Assembly (NCBI GenBank): GCA_936440205.1
Contig: OW387136.1
Span: forward strand, 52,164,232-52,228,231
Length of the DNA: 64,000 nucleotides
Source: Lepidonotus clava
Lineage: Eukaryota > Annelida > Polychaeta > Phyllodocida > Polynoidae
Direction of reading: 5' to 3'
Positions 1 through 9,228 of this stretch are shown here, piece by piece. The translations under genes and the position numbers were made by a program. The notes under the pieces were generated by a model. That model searched no databases. It saw only the letters and a program-made list of their open reading frames with translations, and was not told where the DNA came from. Position 1 is the first letter of the stretch. Each line of letters begins with the position of its first letter.

Positions 1-1
1 C

Positions 2-406
2 CTACCCCCAGGATCGCCCTTTGGAAAGCGGCGGATATGTCTGCCTGCAGAAAAAGTCTTCTCAGATGCTCGGGTCCGACTGTACTTCGCAGACTTTCAT
101 TGCTGCCGAAAGTTCCACTTTGTCACCCTTGTCCTCACATATGAGGGTTCTGTCACTGACAGATTCTGCGCTGAAAACTTGCTACCTATCGACTTGGCAG
201 ATAATAACTTTCTGGTCAAGAGAGGCGACACAGTTGAGCTTGTCAGGGGAGGTTCAGTGGACATTTTCTTCACTGAAGACATCAACTTACATGAATGGAA
301 GACCCATGGAGCCTATGAATATGACACAGATGTATTTGGAAGGGGATCATCAACTCCTGGGGGGTTGCCCAAAAGGTCCTCTTGTACAATCTGCAATTTG
401 GACTGA
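2..406 (+). CDS. PHYHIP-like protein, last coding exon (5' part outside window)
   Basis: Open reading frame from the window edge to a TGA at 404-406, about 134 residues. The frame contains KVFSDARVRLYFADFHC, then LADNNFLVKRGD, and ends with SSCTICNLD. These match, from memory, the C-terminal region of phytanoyl-CoA hydroxylase-interacting protein and PHYHIP-like proteins, which have a similar RVRLYFADFYC stretch, a DNKFL stretch and a CKTCN-type end. The family is cytoplasmic and of poorly known function; in mammals it binds phytanoyl-CoA hydroxylase. The exon start cannot be seen. The gene runs opposite to LSD1, whose missing 3' half would have to lie beyond it. It is therefore either nested in an LSD1 intron, a partial gene copy, or joined by misassembly. 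No AATAAA lies close after the stop. Confidence 0.75.
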   Translation, partial: LPPGSPFGKRRICLPAEKVFSDARVRLYFADFHCCRKFHFVTLVLTYEGSVTDRFCAENLLPIDLADNNFLVKRGDTVELVRGGSVDIFFTEDINLHEWKTHGAYEYDTDVFGRGSSTPGGLPKRSSCTICNLD

Positions 407-700
407 GGATAATGTTAACTGACTAACTGCTAAAATATTCTAGATTCCTTTGATTAGTATTATTGCTAGGCAGAGTTGCATTTCAACTGGCCTAAATAAG
501 GGTTTAACCCAAGGACTGTTAAAGGACTGTTTGGGCGATATGATAAATAAGCACCTTTGCTGTTGTCCTTGGGTGCCTGTATGACCCACGGGGATTATAC
601 GAACCTTGGGCTACAGCCACCCTCAAATGTCCCCCTGTGGTGCTTCTTATAGTATAAGAGGAAATAGTGTACTACTGATTTGCATGTACCTTACTCTGAC
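407..700. other. Non-coding DNA after the PHYHIP-like stop
   Basis: No exon seen. Bases 654-680 (AGGAAATAGTGTACTACTGA within them) recur inverted at 11301-11328, so part of this stretch is a dispersed repeat also present in an LSD1 intron. Confidence 0.4.
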
Positions 701-933
701 TTAAGCGACATACCCACAAGGCGACTTTGGGACAAATCGGCGCCGACGTCAGCACGGCTGTCGGCCAACCCTGCTTAGACTAGGCATACCCACACATAAT
801 CGGCGCCGACCACGGGCACATTCCTTATCAAAAATGTTTAATAATTTTACGCCGACGCTGATGGCGATGGCGACGGCCAACAGTCATAGGCCTCGCCGCA
901 TTGGTGCGTCACCTAATGGGTATGCCGCTTTAA
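701..933. mobile_element. Short inverted-repeat element (MITE)
   Basis: Ends TTAAGCGACATACCC at 701-715 and GGGTATGCCGCTTTAA at 918-933 are inverted repeats with one mismatch and a one-base length difference. The 230-base interior repeats the GGCGCCGAC and CATACCCACA motifs. There is no coding capacity, so this is a non-autonomous DNA transposon of unassigned superfamily. Confidence 0.6.
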
Positions 934-1261
934 AATGACAATTTTAAACATTTTAGCTATTTATCCAGATGTAACAAGATTGTTAAAACTCTCTATTATC
1001 ATTTAATGGGATAAGGATTATATTAGCAGTACCCATGTACCAATGTATCGTTTCCATAATATTTGAAATAAGAAAAGATAGTCAAAGTGTTACCATGAAA
1101 ACATTTTAACCGTATTTGTATGCCTTCTGTGATCCTGTTTTCGTGTTCTTCTATATCATCGTGAAATTTGAAAGGTAAATTACACCAACATTTTAAGGTT
1201 TTGATGCCTGCTTCTTTTTGCGTCTACTTACTGTTTCTATACCTTTATAGTTTTATCAAAT

Positions 1262-1690
1262 ATTGAAATGATGTAGCATGTGGTCTCATTTTTAGTGTTT
1301 CTTCAATAGAGGCACTATAAAAACGTTGTACTTTAACATATTATAGTTTCCCCAATGTTTAACATTGTTTATATATTTGCATATATTAAAGTCCAGTACT
1401 AGTCGCTCATGTTAATCAATACACAAGTGTCATGATATCCTAGATCATGTTAAAGCCAAAGCTTGCTAAAAGCTTGCCTTAAGCTTGTCAAATATGAAAC
1501 TGATATGTCATGCGTTCATATTCCTTTACGTTTCTTTAATAGAGGCATTATAAGACATTGTACTTGTAAAGCATCATATTATAGACTTCTCAATGTTTAA
1601 CATTGTTTATATATTTGCATTTATCCTCGCCTATGTATTACGACATCCTAGATGTTAAAGCCAAAGCTTGCCAAAATGTTCAAAACTCCA
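1262..1690. repeat. Imperfect tandem duplication, two units of about 235 bases
   Basis: Unit one (about 1278-1490) and unit two (about 1510-1690) share AATGTTTAACATTGTTTATA, a TTCTTTAATAGAGGCA-type stretch, and the sequence around TTAAAGCCAAAGCTTGC. Divergence is clear but the order of shared blocks is kept. No gene is seen between 934 and 2231. Confidence 0.6.
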
Positions 1691-2231
1691 AGCTTACTGG
1701 GACACTGTAAGTGAAACCAGCTATATATTTCAGAAGGAAACATGTTTGAATCTAAACAAACTTTTCGAATAAAAGTTTATATCTAAGCTTCTTTTTTATC
1801 AACGTGCATAAAAGAACACGATACAATGGCTTCGGGTTTTATTCTGCTCCTAGAATTGTCACGGATCTTGCTAGAAAAATATTTTGAGTATCAAATCACC
1901 ATGAGATGAATCACTTTCAGATGGGCCTATTTTTCTATTTTGAGGGAATTTAATATATTTTATATCTGTTTTAGGAATATTTTAATGTGGGACTGGCTCC
2001 TCCATGTCAAAAGTTAGTCCAGTGCGGGAGCTTAATTCTTGATCCTGCATGCCCAGGAATATCCTTGAATTGCTTACATTGTCTTTATAGAACACATTTA
2101 GAACAGGGCTGATCAAAAAGGCAATTTTCTAGGGTGATTTCACGAATCACGTTGTCCGAACGGGTAAAACACGTCCATCATTATCAAGCTTACATCAGCA
2201 GGTCTAACCCTAGATACCAACAGACAACACC

Positions 2232-2743
2232 TAGAGTGCCCCCACTTTTTTTCAGAAATCAAAATAAGACCTATAAAATACCTTGTTGTGTATCAAAATA
2301 AGAGTGAGTGAGTGAGTGAGTGATGGAGGTTTTACGCAGTAGCGACAGCGAGGGTCATTTTCATGGCGAAAAGAAATTGGGACAAATTCTGTCTTTGGTG
2401 ATCGAATCTATGAGATGAAGGTGACAGGGCAGGCAAACAGCAGGGGATCAAAACCGGGAAATCATTTTTGCTGTACCTCATCTCTTAGTGAACCAAGCAC
2501 TAACAGGTAATTGAACCAAAAGAACCACTTATTTTTTCGTTTTTACCTTTTTAAACGTTTATACATTCTACCAAAGAGAAGCAATGATACAATGACGGGA
2601 GGAAAATTACACCTTCTTATAATTTCAGATTGAACAAAAATTAAACCGTTTTAGGACGTCTGGACCCCAAGTAAGACATCTCTATAAGCCTTACAACCGG
2701 CAAATCCAAGATAAGACCTTTTACTATCTGTGTAGGTACCCTG
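2232..2743. mobile_element. MITE of the 'AAATAAGACCT' family, split by a SINE
   Basis: The flanks 2232-2302 and 2528-2743 match the complete copy at 10320-10643: TTTTTCAGAAATCAAAATAA on the left, TACATTCTACCAAA, GGAGGAAAATT, and TAAGACCTTTTA with a GGTACCCTG end on the right. The middle (2303-2527) is an unrelated SINE, so the MITE is older than the SINE here. Confidence 0.65.
2303..2527 (-). mobile_element. SINE-like element with (ACTC)n tail, copy 1 (partial)
   Basis: On the plus strand it starts with (GAGT)n at 2303-2322, followed by the family's GATGAAGGTGACAGGGCAGG and AAATCATTTTTGCTGTACCT blocks. Four other copies in this window share the same order. On the opposite strand the repeat ends in an (ACTC)n tail, which sets the orientation. 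The 5' part is missing. Confidence 0.6.
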
Positions 2744-2788
2744 ATGCCATTTCTTAAACGCATTTTTAATTAAGAACTGAACTCTTAC

Positions 2789-2923
2789 CTTGCAGGACTG
2801 AGTAAGGTCTCGTTGCTTGCTTTTTACGAGGAAGTCTGCGGTGATGTCGCGGGACGGTTTATTTTCTGACGCATCCCTCCACTGACGGTTCAGCTCTTCG
2901 ATCTTATCACGGAGCGAACACAT
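2789..2923 (-). CDS. KDM1A: LSD1/KDM1A coding exon 10 (Tower domain)
   Basis: The exon is bounded by a CTACAG acceptor before 2923 and an AAG/GTAAGA donor at 2789. It encodes [32 protein letters not shown] and the residues between, aligning with the second helix of the human LSD1 Tower ([37 protein letters not shown]). The Tower is the coiled-coil stalk that binds CoREST and lets LSD1 act on nucleosomes. This is the last LSD1 exon in the window. The rest of the Tower and the C-terminal half of the amine oxidase domain are not found between 2788 and 1. Confidence 0.93.
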
Positions 2924-3579
2924 CTGTAGGGCAGAAAGAAAGTTTGAGACATACTTCTAGGATCATATGAAAGTAAACCCAAATTAAGAAGTGCATTTGA
3001 CACACAAATGGAATATCTAAAAAATACAGGCAGGTTATACTTCTTTTATACTATTGTCAATACTTTAAGATGAAAGATTAGAAGAAAAAATTACCTAAAG
3101 GCAGATAAGAGGAATAATGCACACCTTAATCCCCAAAGCAGAGCTCAACATATATTTTAACTTTGCTGCCTGCCGGGGAGGTGAAGGGCAAGTTCCTTAG
3201 GGTCTTCTTATATCATGACCTACCCGACCCAAGAATTTACCTGCCCCTCTCAAAAAAATTCTTTTGCCCTTCAGGCAGGGTGATATCAAAATTTACCTGC
3301 CCCACCTCAAGATTTACCTGCCCCGGGCAGGTGGCCAATGCTTAATGTCAACCCCTTCAAAGGGTGGGTTTGATTGGAAGTGCCGGCATGCACTGCTGTC
3401 CTAAAAGTACCAATAATGCAATGCAATAAACCATAATGCAACGCGGCGGATCCAGAAATTATAATCTTTTAGCATTGATTTCTGCATCTGCTGTGTTGCA
3501 TTGCTGGTATTGATATGGGATAGCGGCGCACGCCAGCGCAACCAATCGAACCCACCCAAAGTAAAGCATTACATCTGAC

Positions 3580-3670
3580 CTGTGCCTGGTTCTTCTTGAG
3601 TTTCTCCTGTAGCTCTATGATGTTCCGCTGGTGTTCGCACTGCTTCTCCTTTATGTGTTTCTCTTGTAAT
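3580..3670 (-). CDS. KDM1A: LSD1/KDM1A coding exon 9 (Tower domain start)
   Basis: Acceptor TTTTTTCAAG precedes 3670 and donor CAG/GTCAGA ends at 3580. Encoded residues LQEKHIKEKQCEHQRNIIEL and EKLKKNQAQ match the first Tower helix of LSD1 (human KLQEKHVKDEQIEHWKKIVK). The first base completes a lysine codon begun in exon 8. A young Penelope-like element separates this exon from exon 8. Confidence 0.92.
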
Positions 3671-3940
3671 CTTGAAAAAATATAAAAAATTGAAATTGAC
3701 AAAGTTGACAAAGTTGGATAAAACACCAGAAAGAATGAGTTCATGTGATCGACGTTTTCGAAACCAGCCTGACCAGTGAGAGTGAAATATTCTTGATATA
3801 CTTTGTCTATATTGTACTTGATACCTAAACTGACACCTCTACACCCTATAGGGTATAATTCTATGCCCCATATAACCAATGAGAGTTACGATTCATGACG
3901 TTGCGTTGTCAATGTAGCGTTTTTTGTAACGTCACTTATT

Positions 3941-4019
3941 ATTTGATAAGATTTAAAAGATTTGATAAGATTTGAAAGATTTGAAAGATTTAAAGATTTG
4001 AAAAGATTTGATAAGATTA
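3941..4019. repeat. GATTTGATAA / GATTTGAAA simple repeat at the Penelope insertion site
   Basis: About seven copies of a GATTTGA(T/A)A-type unit directly precede the Penelope element. The last 14 bases, ATTTGATAAGATTA (4006-4019), recur exactly at 9707-9720 just past the element, consistent with a target-site duplication. Confidence 0.6.
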
Positions 4020-4494
4020 AAAATTTTTTTTTATCTTCTTTGTCAGACAGACTAGACTTTAGGGAGCCAATCAATGACTTATATTGGCTCGCAGTGCCCC
4101 CTTATCTTTCTGGATGCTTTTAGCTCCAGAGTCTCCACCACTTTACAGGAGTTTTTTCACTAAAACATCCCTGCAAAGATTAAATCTCCTTGAGAGATCC
4201 TAAAACTTTTAGGTACCGTTTATTTTATGATGCCCGATGAGACACTGTTCGAAACCGCACAGACTTTTAACTGAACCTTTTCAGTTAACCACCCCTCCAC
4301 CACCAGTCTACAAACTTGTAGACTACAGTGGTCCTGCAGACTACCCTGGCACACTGAGTGCCTGGGAGCTGACATCACAATGGCCCTGTTGCCATGGAGA
4401 CTTAAGGCAGGCACCAATCAACTGGATCCTTGCATCCAGGCACTTGGCGGTAGCATCTTAAACCTATGACACACTCGCCCCGTTTCACAAATAC
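4019..4494 (+). repeat. Upstream Penelope terminal repeat (pLTR)
   Basis: It begins with AAAAA plus a T run and ends at CGTTTCACAAATAC. It contains perfect or near-perfect hairpins: CCTAAAA/TTTTAGG (near 4199-4214), TTAACTGA/TCAGTTAA (4267-4274 and 4281-4288), AGTCTACAA/TTGTAGACT (4305-4313 and 4316-4324) and GGCAC/GTGCC (4348-4352 and 4358-4362). In this element class the upstream repeat is expected to hold the promoter. Confidence 0.88.
4229..4457 (+). ncRNA. Candidate hammerhead ribozyme with long stem III, in upstream pLTR
   Basis: Parts in type I order: GTTTA then GATGC (stem I, GATGC at 4229-4233), CCGATGA (4234-4240), GACACTGTTC (stem II, 4241-4250), GAAA (4251-4254), CCGC (4255-4258), a structured 188-base arm, GCGG (4447-4450), U-A at the expected cleavage position (4451-4452), GCATC (4453-4457), then T and TAAAC closing outer stem I. 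Every invariant core base fits except U4, which reads C in both copies. Hammerheads in Penelope terminal repeats are established. Whether this variant is active is unknown. Confidence 0.6.
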
Positions 4495-4547
4495 TTTTAC
4501 CTCCTACTGTGTCATTTCCGCCGCAATCCTACCAACAATAGTCCCAA

Positions 4548-6686
4548 ATGGCGACTAAGATACCCGCCCCCATGGGTACCACACCAGATAATGTGGGTAA
4601 CACGTCTAACGTGCCCACGAAGGCTGGAAACACCGCCCCCGTCAAGGTGAAAGCCGCGACGAGTAATGGCGGCGCCGAAACGGCCGCGGCCGAGGTCGGC
4701 AAATCGGACCTGAAACCCAAACCTACCTACGCGGAGGTGAGTAGTTTCGGTACCAAAATCCACTATACTTCATCTAAAGCCCTTTTAGACAGAACAGTAG
4801 TGGATAGGGAGATCACTTTTACACGCCTAATTCCCGGCCACAACGGCCGAGAAGAAGACGCCGACATTTCCCGATCCATGCGCCACATGGTGCTAGCGGA
4901 CGGTACTAAGGACTCTGGTCACAGGGCTCTCCCGCAGAGGGCGCTGCGATCACACAGTCACAAGCACCTTCCCGCCCTCACAGGCGACGATGTAGACATT
5001 GATATGGCCAGTCTATCTGACAGTAATGATGTCATACAACCTAAGTGCGATAGCCCAACCAAGGGAGACCACTTAGTTAAACCTAACCAGGACCACATGG
5101 TCGCTAGTTTAATTGAATGCCTCCAAAATGATCGGGATTTTGGAAGGAAACTCTGCACTTTCTTGAGCGAGGTGGATCCCGACTTTGATCCAAACCCCTC
5201 TCAAAGAACAAATGGAGAAAGGGACCCCGGTCACCCCCCTGACCTCGACAACCCTGACTCCACTATAGTAATACAACCCGGCACCACCCTGGAGATATCA
5301 CCCCACCCCAAGGGAGGTTCCCCAGGGGACCCGGGCAACCCACCCCCGTTGAGGGAAATTGCAGAGTCTCCTACCCACTCCGATAATCCCCAAAAACGTG
5401 ATGCAACTCACGCTCACGCTATTGATACTGTCACACACACCTCTATGTCTGACAAATCTAATACAACTTCTATCCCCTTACAGGGAGAACGCCTGGTCTT
5501 CTCACCGAGAGCAGAATCAGTCTGGCGACAAGCACGCTCTGCAGGTCTCCTCGCAGACAAGGGCGACGCAAGGACAGAATGGCTGCGTGACCTCAACCAA
5601 GCCAAAATCCTAACACACTGGGCGAGTGGAGAAGAGGACCTACCCCTTTATCTCCGCTCATCCGATGCGCTACTCGAGGAGATAGGGGAAGTCCGGCGCG
5701 ATGCGGGCCTCCTCATCCAAGAACTGGCCGCCACCTACCTTGAGAAGAAGGCTCGGGAGGACCGGGAAGACAAACAGTACATCCTAGGCTCCCTCAGAGA
5801 CATCCTCGCTAGACCAGGGCTCTCCCCCTTTGCCCTGGCCGAGGAGAGACTCAACACCTTCATAGCCCGGGAGAAAGCTGAACTGGCCAAACAGCTGAAG
5901 AAAAAGACTAAGACTCTTGAAGACTCCCAGCACCCCCCCGAGGAACTCGCTCTAGCTAAGATTGTGTTCCCCCCCAAACCTGAGGTTGAAAATGAAGAGT
6001 CACCCCTCAACGACTTTGATAATGAGACCCAGGTAGATACTAACACTGATGAAGGACCCAAAGCCCCTTTATCTCCAACAACCCGGGACCCCAACAAAAC
6101 CCCGGGATCTGGCCAAAATACCCAAAAGGGACAGAAGGGACAAAAGGGACCCAACCAGGGCCCCCCTCAAAGCAAACCTAAGGGCAACCCTCGTACCAAT
6201 CAGAACATCCCCCCCTCAGGAAGTTCCAATAAACGCCAGGGTAACCACCAGGGCCAGGGTCAGGGTAACCACCGGGGCCAGGGCCAGGGTCAAGGCAACT
6301 ACCGGGGCCAGGGCCGGAGCCAGGGTAACCAACAGGGCCAGGGCCAGGGTCACCAAGCCGAAAAGGGTTTTCGTATCCCCCGCAAGCAGAACACCCCGAA
6401 TGGGGAAAACAACGGCGGGGAATGGAAAACTGTGGGAAAGAAAAGGCAGAGGTCCCCAAGCGTAGGCCCAAGGGGAAACAAACGCCGCCCAGCCCCCCAG
6501 GGTCAACAGGCCCCCCGGGGCCCCCAAAAAAATCACGGCAACTACCACGGGGACCACTCGGTCCCCGCAAAGGGAAACCCACCTCCCAAAAGGGGAAACA
6601 ACAACCCCCCTCAACAAAAGACCCAAAAGGGGTGGTTCCTCTCCCAAAAAGAAAAGGAGATGATCAGAAAGCTCAGGAGAAACTAG
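4548..6686 (+). CDS. Penelope-like element ORF1, basic Pro/Gln/Gly-rich protein
   Basis: 712 codons starting at an ATG in good context (CAAATGGCG), 53 bases after the upstream terminal repeat. No enzyme domain is recognised. Residues 1-80 are Ala/Thr/Lys-rich. Residues about 320-480 look helical and charged. The C-terminal third is low-complexity and strongly basic, with GQG/NHRGQGQG repeats (about residues 555-605) like an RGG/GQ-rich RNA-binding tail, ending KEKEMIRKLRRN. Its last 265 bases overlap ORF2 in another frame. Some Penelope lineages carry an extra upstream ORF; a nucleic-acid-binding role is inferred from composition only. Confidence 0.75.
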   Translation: MATKIPAPMGTTPDNVGNTSNVPTKAGNTAPVKVKAATSNGGAETAAAEVGKSDLKPKPTYAEVSSFGTKIHYTSSKALLDRTVVDREITFTRLIPGHNGREEDADISRSMRHMVLADGTKDSGHRALPQRALRSHSHKHLPALTGDDVDIDMASLSDSNDVIQPKCDSPTKGDHLVKPNQDHMVASLIECLQNDRDFGRKLCTFLSEVDPDFDPNPSQRTNGERDPGHPPDLDNPDSTIVIQPGTTLEISPHPKGGSPGDPGNPPPLREIAESPTHSDNPQKRDATHAHAIDTVTHTSMSDKSNTTSIPLQGERLVFSPRAESVWRQARSAGLLADKGDARTEWLRDLNQAKILTHWASGEEDLPLYLRSSDALLEEIGEVRRDAGLLIQELAATYLEKKAREDREDKQYILGSLRDILARPGLSPFALAEERLNTFIAREKAELAKQLKKKTKTLEDSQHPPEELALAKIVFPPKPEVENEESPLNDFDNETQVDTNTDEGPKAPLSPTTRDPNKTPGSGQNTQKGQKGQKGPNQGPPQSKPKGNPRTNQNIPPSGSSNKRQGNHQGQGQGNHRGQGQGQGNYRGQGRSQGNQQGQGQGHQAEKGFRIPRKQNTPNGENNGGEWKTVGKKRQRSPSVGPRGNKRRPAPQGQQAPRGPQKNHGNYHGDHSVPAKGNPPPKRGNNNPPQQKTQKGWFLSQKEKEMIRKLRRN

Positions 6687-9175
6687 GGCCCTCCCCGGGG
6701 ACCCACCAGGCTCAACCAAGGGAGACTAACCCAGCCCCTCCGATGTTGTATAACCTGTACTCCACGGATATTACTGAAGATGACATTGTTTCATATTTCA
6801 ATAATAAAATCCATGAACCACTTGATAACACCCCTTCCACTGTTGTCAATATTTCTAGCACAACACTCTCAGCCTCTGAGGTTTCACTGCTAGAGAAAGG
6901 TCTGAATTTCTGCCCCACACCAGGGGAACCCAACATGGGTGACCTTCGGCGAGACTTAGACAAATTTCACCGTAATCTTAGAATCAAAAGCTTTTTTGAA
7001 CCTAAAGATTTAGACAACACCCAGAATGGCCGGAACCATCCCGACCATTCTGGGACCAACAACCAAACCAACAATGAGCTCATTAGTGATACCTCCACCA
7101 GTGAACCCTCAGAGCTAGAGAAAGAAATAAGGAAATCTAAAGTCCTAAAATCTAGCAAAGTATGGACCCCACCTAGGGGCCCCCTACATCTGGAAAGCTT
7201 TATCCTTACGAATGAACATGACCTTAACAGCACCTATGTTAAAGAGCCAAATTCGAAAAATATCACACGGGATGAGAAAAAGTCTATCAAAGACCTACTT
7301 AACCGTAAAGATATAGTAATAAAGCCAGCAGATAAAGGTGGGGCAATTGTGGTACAAAACAAAATGGACTACATCACTGAAGGGAATAGGCAATTGGCAG
7401 ACACCAACTTCTACCAACACCTAAACACTGACCCCACGGAAACAAACAACCTCAGGGTCAACCACACAATCAGCTCTATGAGAGGGAGAGAGGAAATCTC
7501 CAAATCTCTAGAGAACAAATTGATCACAAAGGAGGCTAAAACCCCAGAGCTTTACCTCCTCCCCAAAATCCACAAATCAACCCACCCTACACCGGGCAGA
7601 CCCATCGTCTCGGCAAACGGGTGCCCCACTGAAAAGATCTCAGCATTTGTAGATATCTTTTTAAGACCACACCTCCCCAAGATACCTTCCTATCTTAGGG
7701 ACACTTCTGACCTCCTGCACAAATTAGGAGACATCCCTAAACTAACGAGTAACTCTCTTCTGTGCACGTTAGATGTAGGCTCCCTCTACACCAACATCCC
7801 CAATTTGGAGGGTCTCCAGGCCACTGGCCGTTTCCTCTCCAAACACAGATCTTTAGGGACTGACCCAGAACCCACCAACCAAAGCCTCTGCCAACTCCTA
7901 AACATGGTCCTAACAATGAACAACTTCAAGTTCAATGGAGAAAACTACCTTCAGGTGGCGGGCACAGCTATGGGAACCAGAGTGGCACCTACTTATGCCA
8001 ACATCTTCATGGCTGACTTTGAACGAAAATTCGTCTACTCCTACCCTAAGCAACCACTTCTTTGGGTCAGGTTCATAGATGATATCTTCATGATCTGGGA
8101 ACATGGAGAAAACGAGCTCCAGGGTTTCCTTTCACACCTCAACACGGTGCACAAAACCATCAAGTTTACCTCTGAGGTATCGAACCACAAGGTTAACTTT
8201 CTGGACACCACCATCATCAAAGAAGAGAATGGTGACGTGAGCACAGACCTTTACGTGAAACCCACAGACTCCAACAACTACCTGATGTACACCTCTGCAC
8301 ATCCTGCCAGCTGTAGGAGAAGCATCCCCTTTGGACAATTCCTACGCCTCCGTAGAATATGTACCAAACTGGAATCGTTTGTGGAACAAAGCGTTCTAAA
8401 GGGCAAACACTTCCTCAGAAGAAAATACCCCCCAGACCTCATCAGTGAGGCCTTCAAGAGAGCCCTTGGTAGGAAAAGGACAGACCTACTCCAAACCAAA
8501 CCCTCAGAGAAGGAGAACCACTCCAACATCCTGGTGACGACTTTCAACCCGGGCTTTGACGGCCTCAAGAAAGTTGTAACCAAAAACTGGGACATCCTGG
8601 GTCGATCATGCTCCACGAGAAACATTCACAAGGAACAAATCCTCACAGCCTATAGGAGGCCCAAAAACCTGAGAGATCTCCTTGTACGAGCAAAGCTCCC
8701 GGTGGTGGGGGGAACCAGCCAACCAAGCTCTTCCCCTTGCAATCCTTGCACCACCAAAACCTGCAGGTACTGCCCAAAACTCAACAAAACAGGCCGCATA
8801 ACCTGCACTGCATCGAAACGTCAATACGCCACCAAGTATAATGTCACATGCAAAAGCTCGAATGTCATCTACTGTCTTTCATGCACCAGATGTGGAATAC
8901 AGTATGTGGGACAAACCAAAAACCGTCTGATGGACAGGTTCCAATCTCACTTCTACAACATTGGACACAACAAGCCCAAAAGTGAGATAGGGAAACACTT
9001 CAACCAACCAGACCACAAAGGCCTAGATGATGTAGAGATACACATCCTGGACTTCATACATGCCAATCCAGCTGGCAACAAAGCGAAATACCTCAGAGAC
9101 CTGATTGAATTCAATTGGATCCAGAGGCTACACACAAACGCACCCACTGGACTCAATGTGATGGATCCCCTGTGA
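6422..9175 (+). CDS. Penelope-like element ORF2: reverse transcriptase plus GIY-YIG endonuclease
   Basis: The open frame is 917 codons. The first 107 residues overlap ORF1 and are low-complexity, so the true start may be the ATG at 6743. Penelope signatures in order: LEKGLNFCPTP (about residue 158), KPADKGGAIVV, LYLLPKIHK and PGRPIVS, motif A LDVGSLYTNIP (about 449), motif B GTAMGTRVAPTYAN, motif C FIDDIFMIW (about 551) with the catalytic DD, and VNFLDTTI. A Cys-rich linker (CNPCTTKTCRYC) leads to the GIY-YIG nuclease: NVIYCLSC, CGIQYVGQT, RFQSHFYNI (about 813-845). The C-terminal nuclease position excludes the permuted Naiad/Chlamys group. The protein primes copying on DNA it has nicked. The frame is intact. 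Confidence 0.95.
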   Translation: MENCGKEKAEVPKRRPKGKQTPPSPPGSTGPPGPPKKSRQLPRGPLGPRKGKPTSQKGKQQPPSTKDPKGVVPLPKRKGDDQKAQEKLGPSPGTHQAQPRETNPAPPMLYNLYSTDITEDDIVSYFNNKIHEPLDNTPSTVVNISSTTLSASEVSLLEKGLNFCPTPGEPNMGDLRRDLDKFHRNLRIKSFFEPKDLDNTQNGRNHPDHSGTNNQTNNELISDTSTSEPSELEKEIRKSKVLKSSKVWTPPRGPLHLESFILTNEHDLNSTYVKEPNSKNITRDEKKSIKDLLNRKDIVIKPADKGGAIVVQNKMDYITEGNRQLADTNFYQHLNTDPTETNNLRVNHTISSMRGREEISKSLENKLITKEAKTPELYLLPKIHKSTHPTPGRPIVSANGCPTEKISAFVDIFLRPHLPKIPSYLRDTSDLLHKLGDIPKLTSNSLLCTLDVGSLYTNIPNLEGLQATGRFLSKHRSLGTDPEPTNQSLCQLLNMVLTMNNFKFNGENYLQVAGTAMGTRVAPTYANIFMADFERKFVYSYPKQPLLWVRFIDDIFMIWEHGENELQGFLSHLNTVHKTIKFTSEVSNHKVNFLDTTIIKEENGDVSTDLYVKPTDSNNYLMYTSAHPASCRRSIPFGQFLRLRRICTKLESFVEQSVLKGKHFLRRKYPPDLISEAFKRALGRKRTDLLQTKPSEKENHSNILVTTFNPGFDGLKKVVTKNWDILGRSCSTRNIHKEQILTAYRRPKNLRDLLVRAKLPVVGGTSQPSSSPCNPCTTKTCRYCPKLNKTGRITCTASKRQYATKYNVTCKSSNVIYCLSCTRCGIQYVGQTKNRLMDRFQSHFYNIGHNKPKSEIGKHFNQPDHKGLDDVEIHILDFIHANPAGNKAKYLRDLIEFNWIQRLHTNAPTGLNVMDPL

Positions 9176-9228
9176 CCCCTCCCTTGAGCCCTCCGTTGGG
9201 GTCTAGTCTTGTCCGACCTAGCCACGTC

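Noticed and set aside
5735-6719. Minus-strand and third-frame ORFs over the GQG repeats
   Set aside because: They are shadows of the low-complexity tail of Penelope ORF1.
6422-6742. The N-terminal 107 residues of Penelope ORF2 as a certain part of the protein
   Set aside because: This part is low-complexity and lies within the ORF1 overlap. The conserved family region begins after the ATG at 6743, so the upstream start is unsure.
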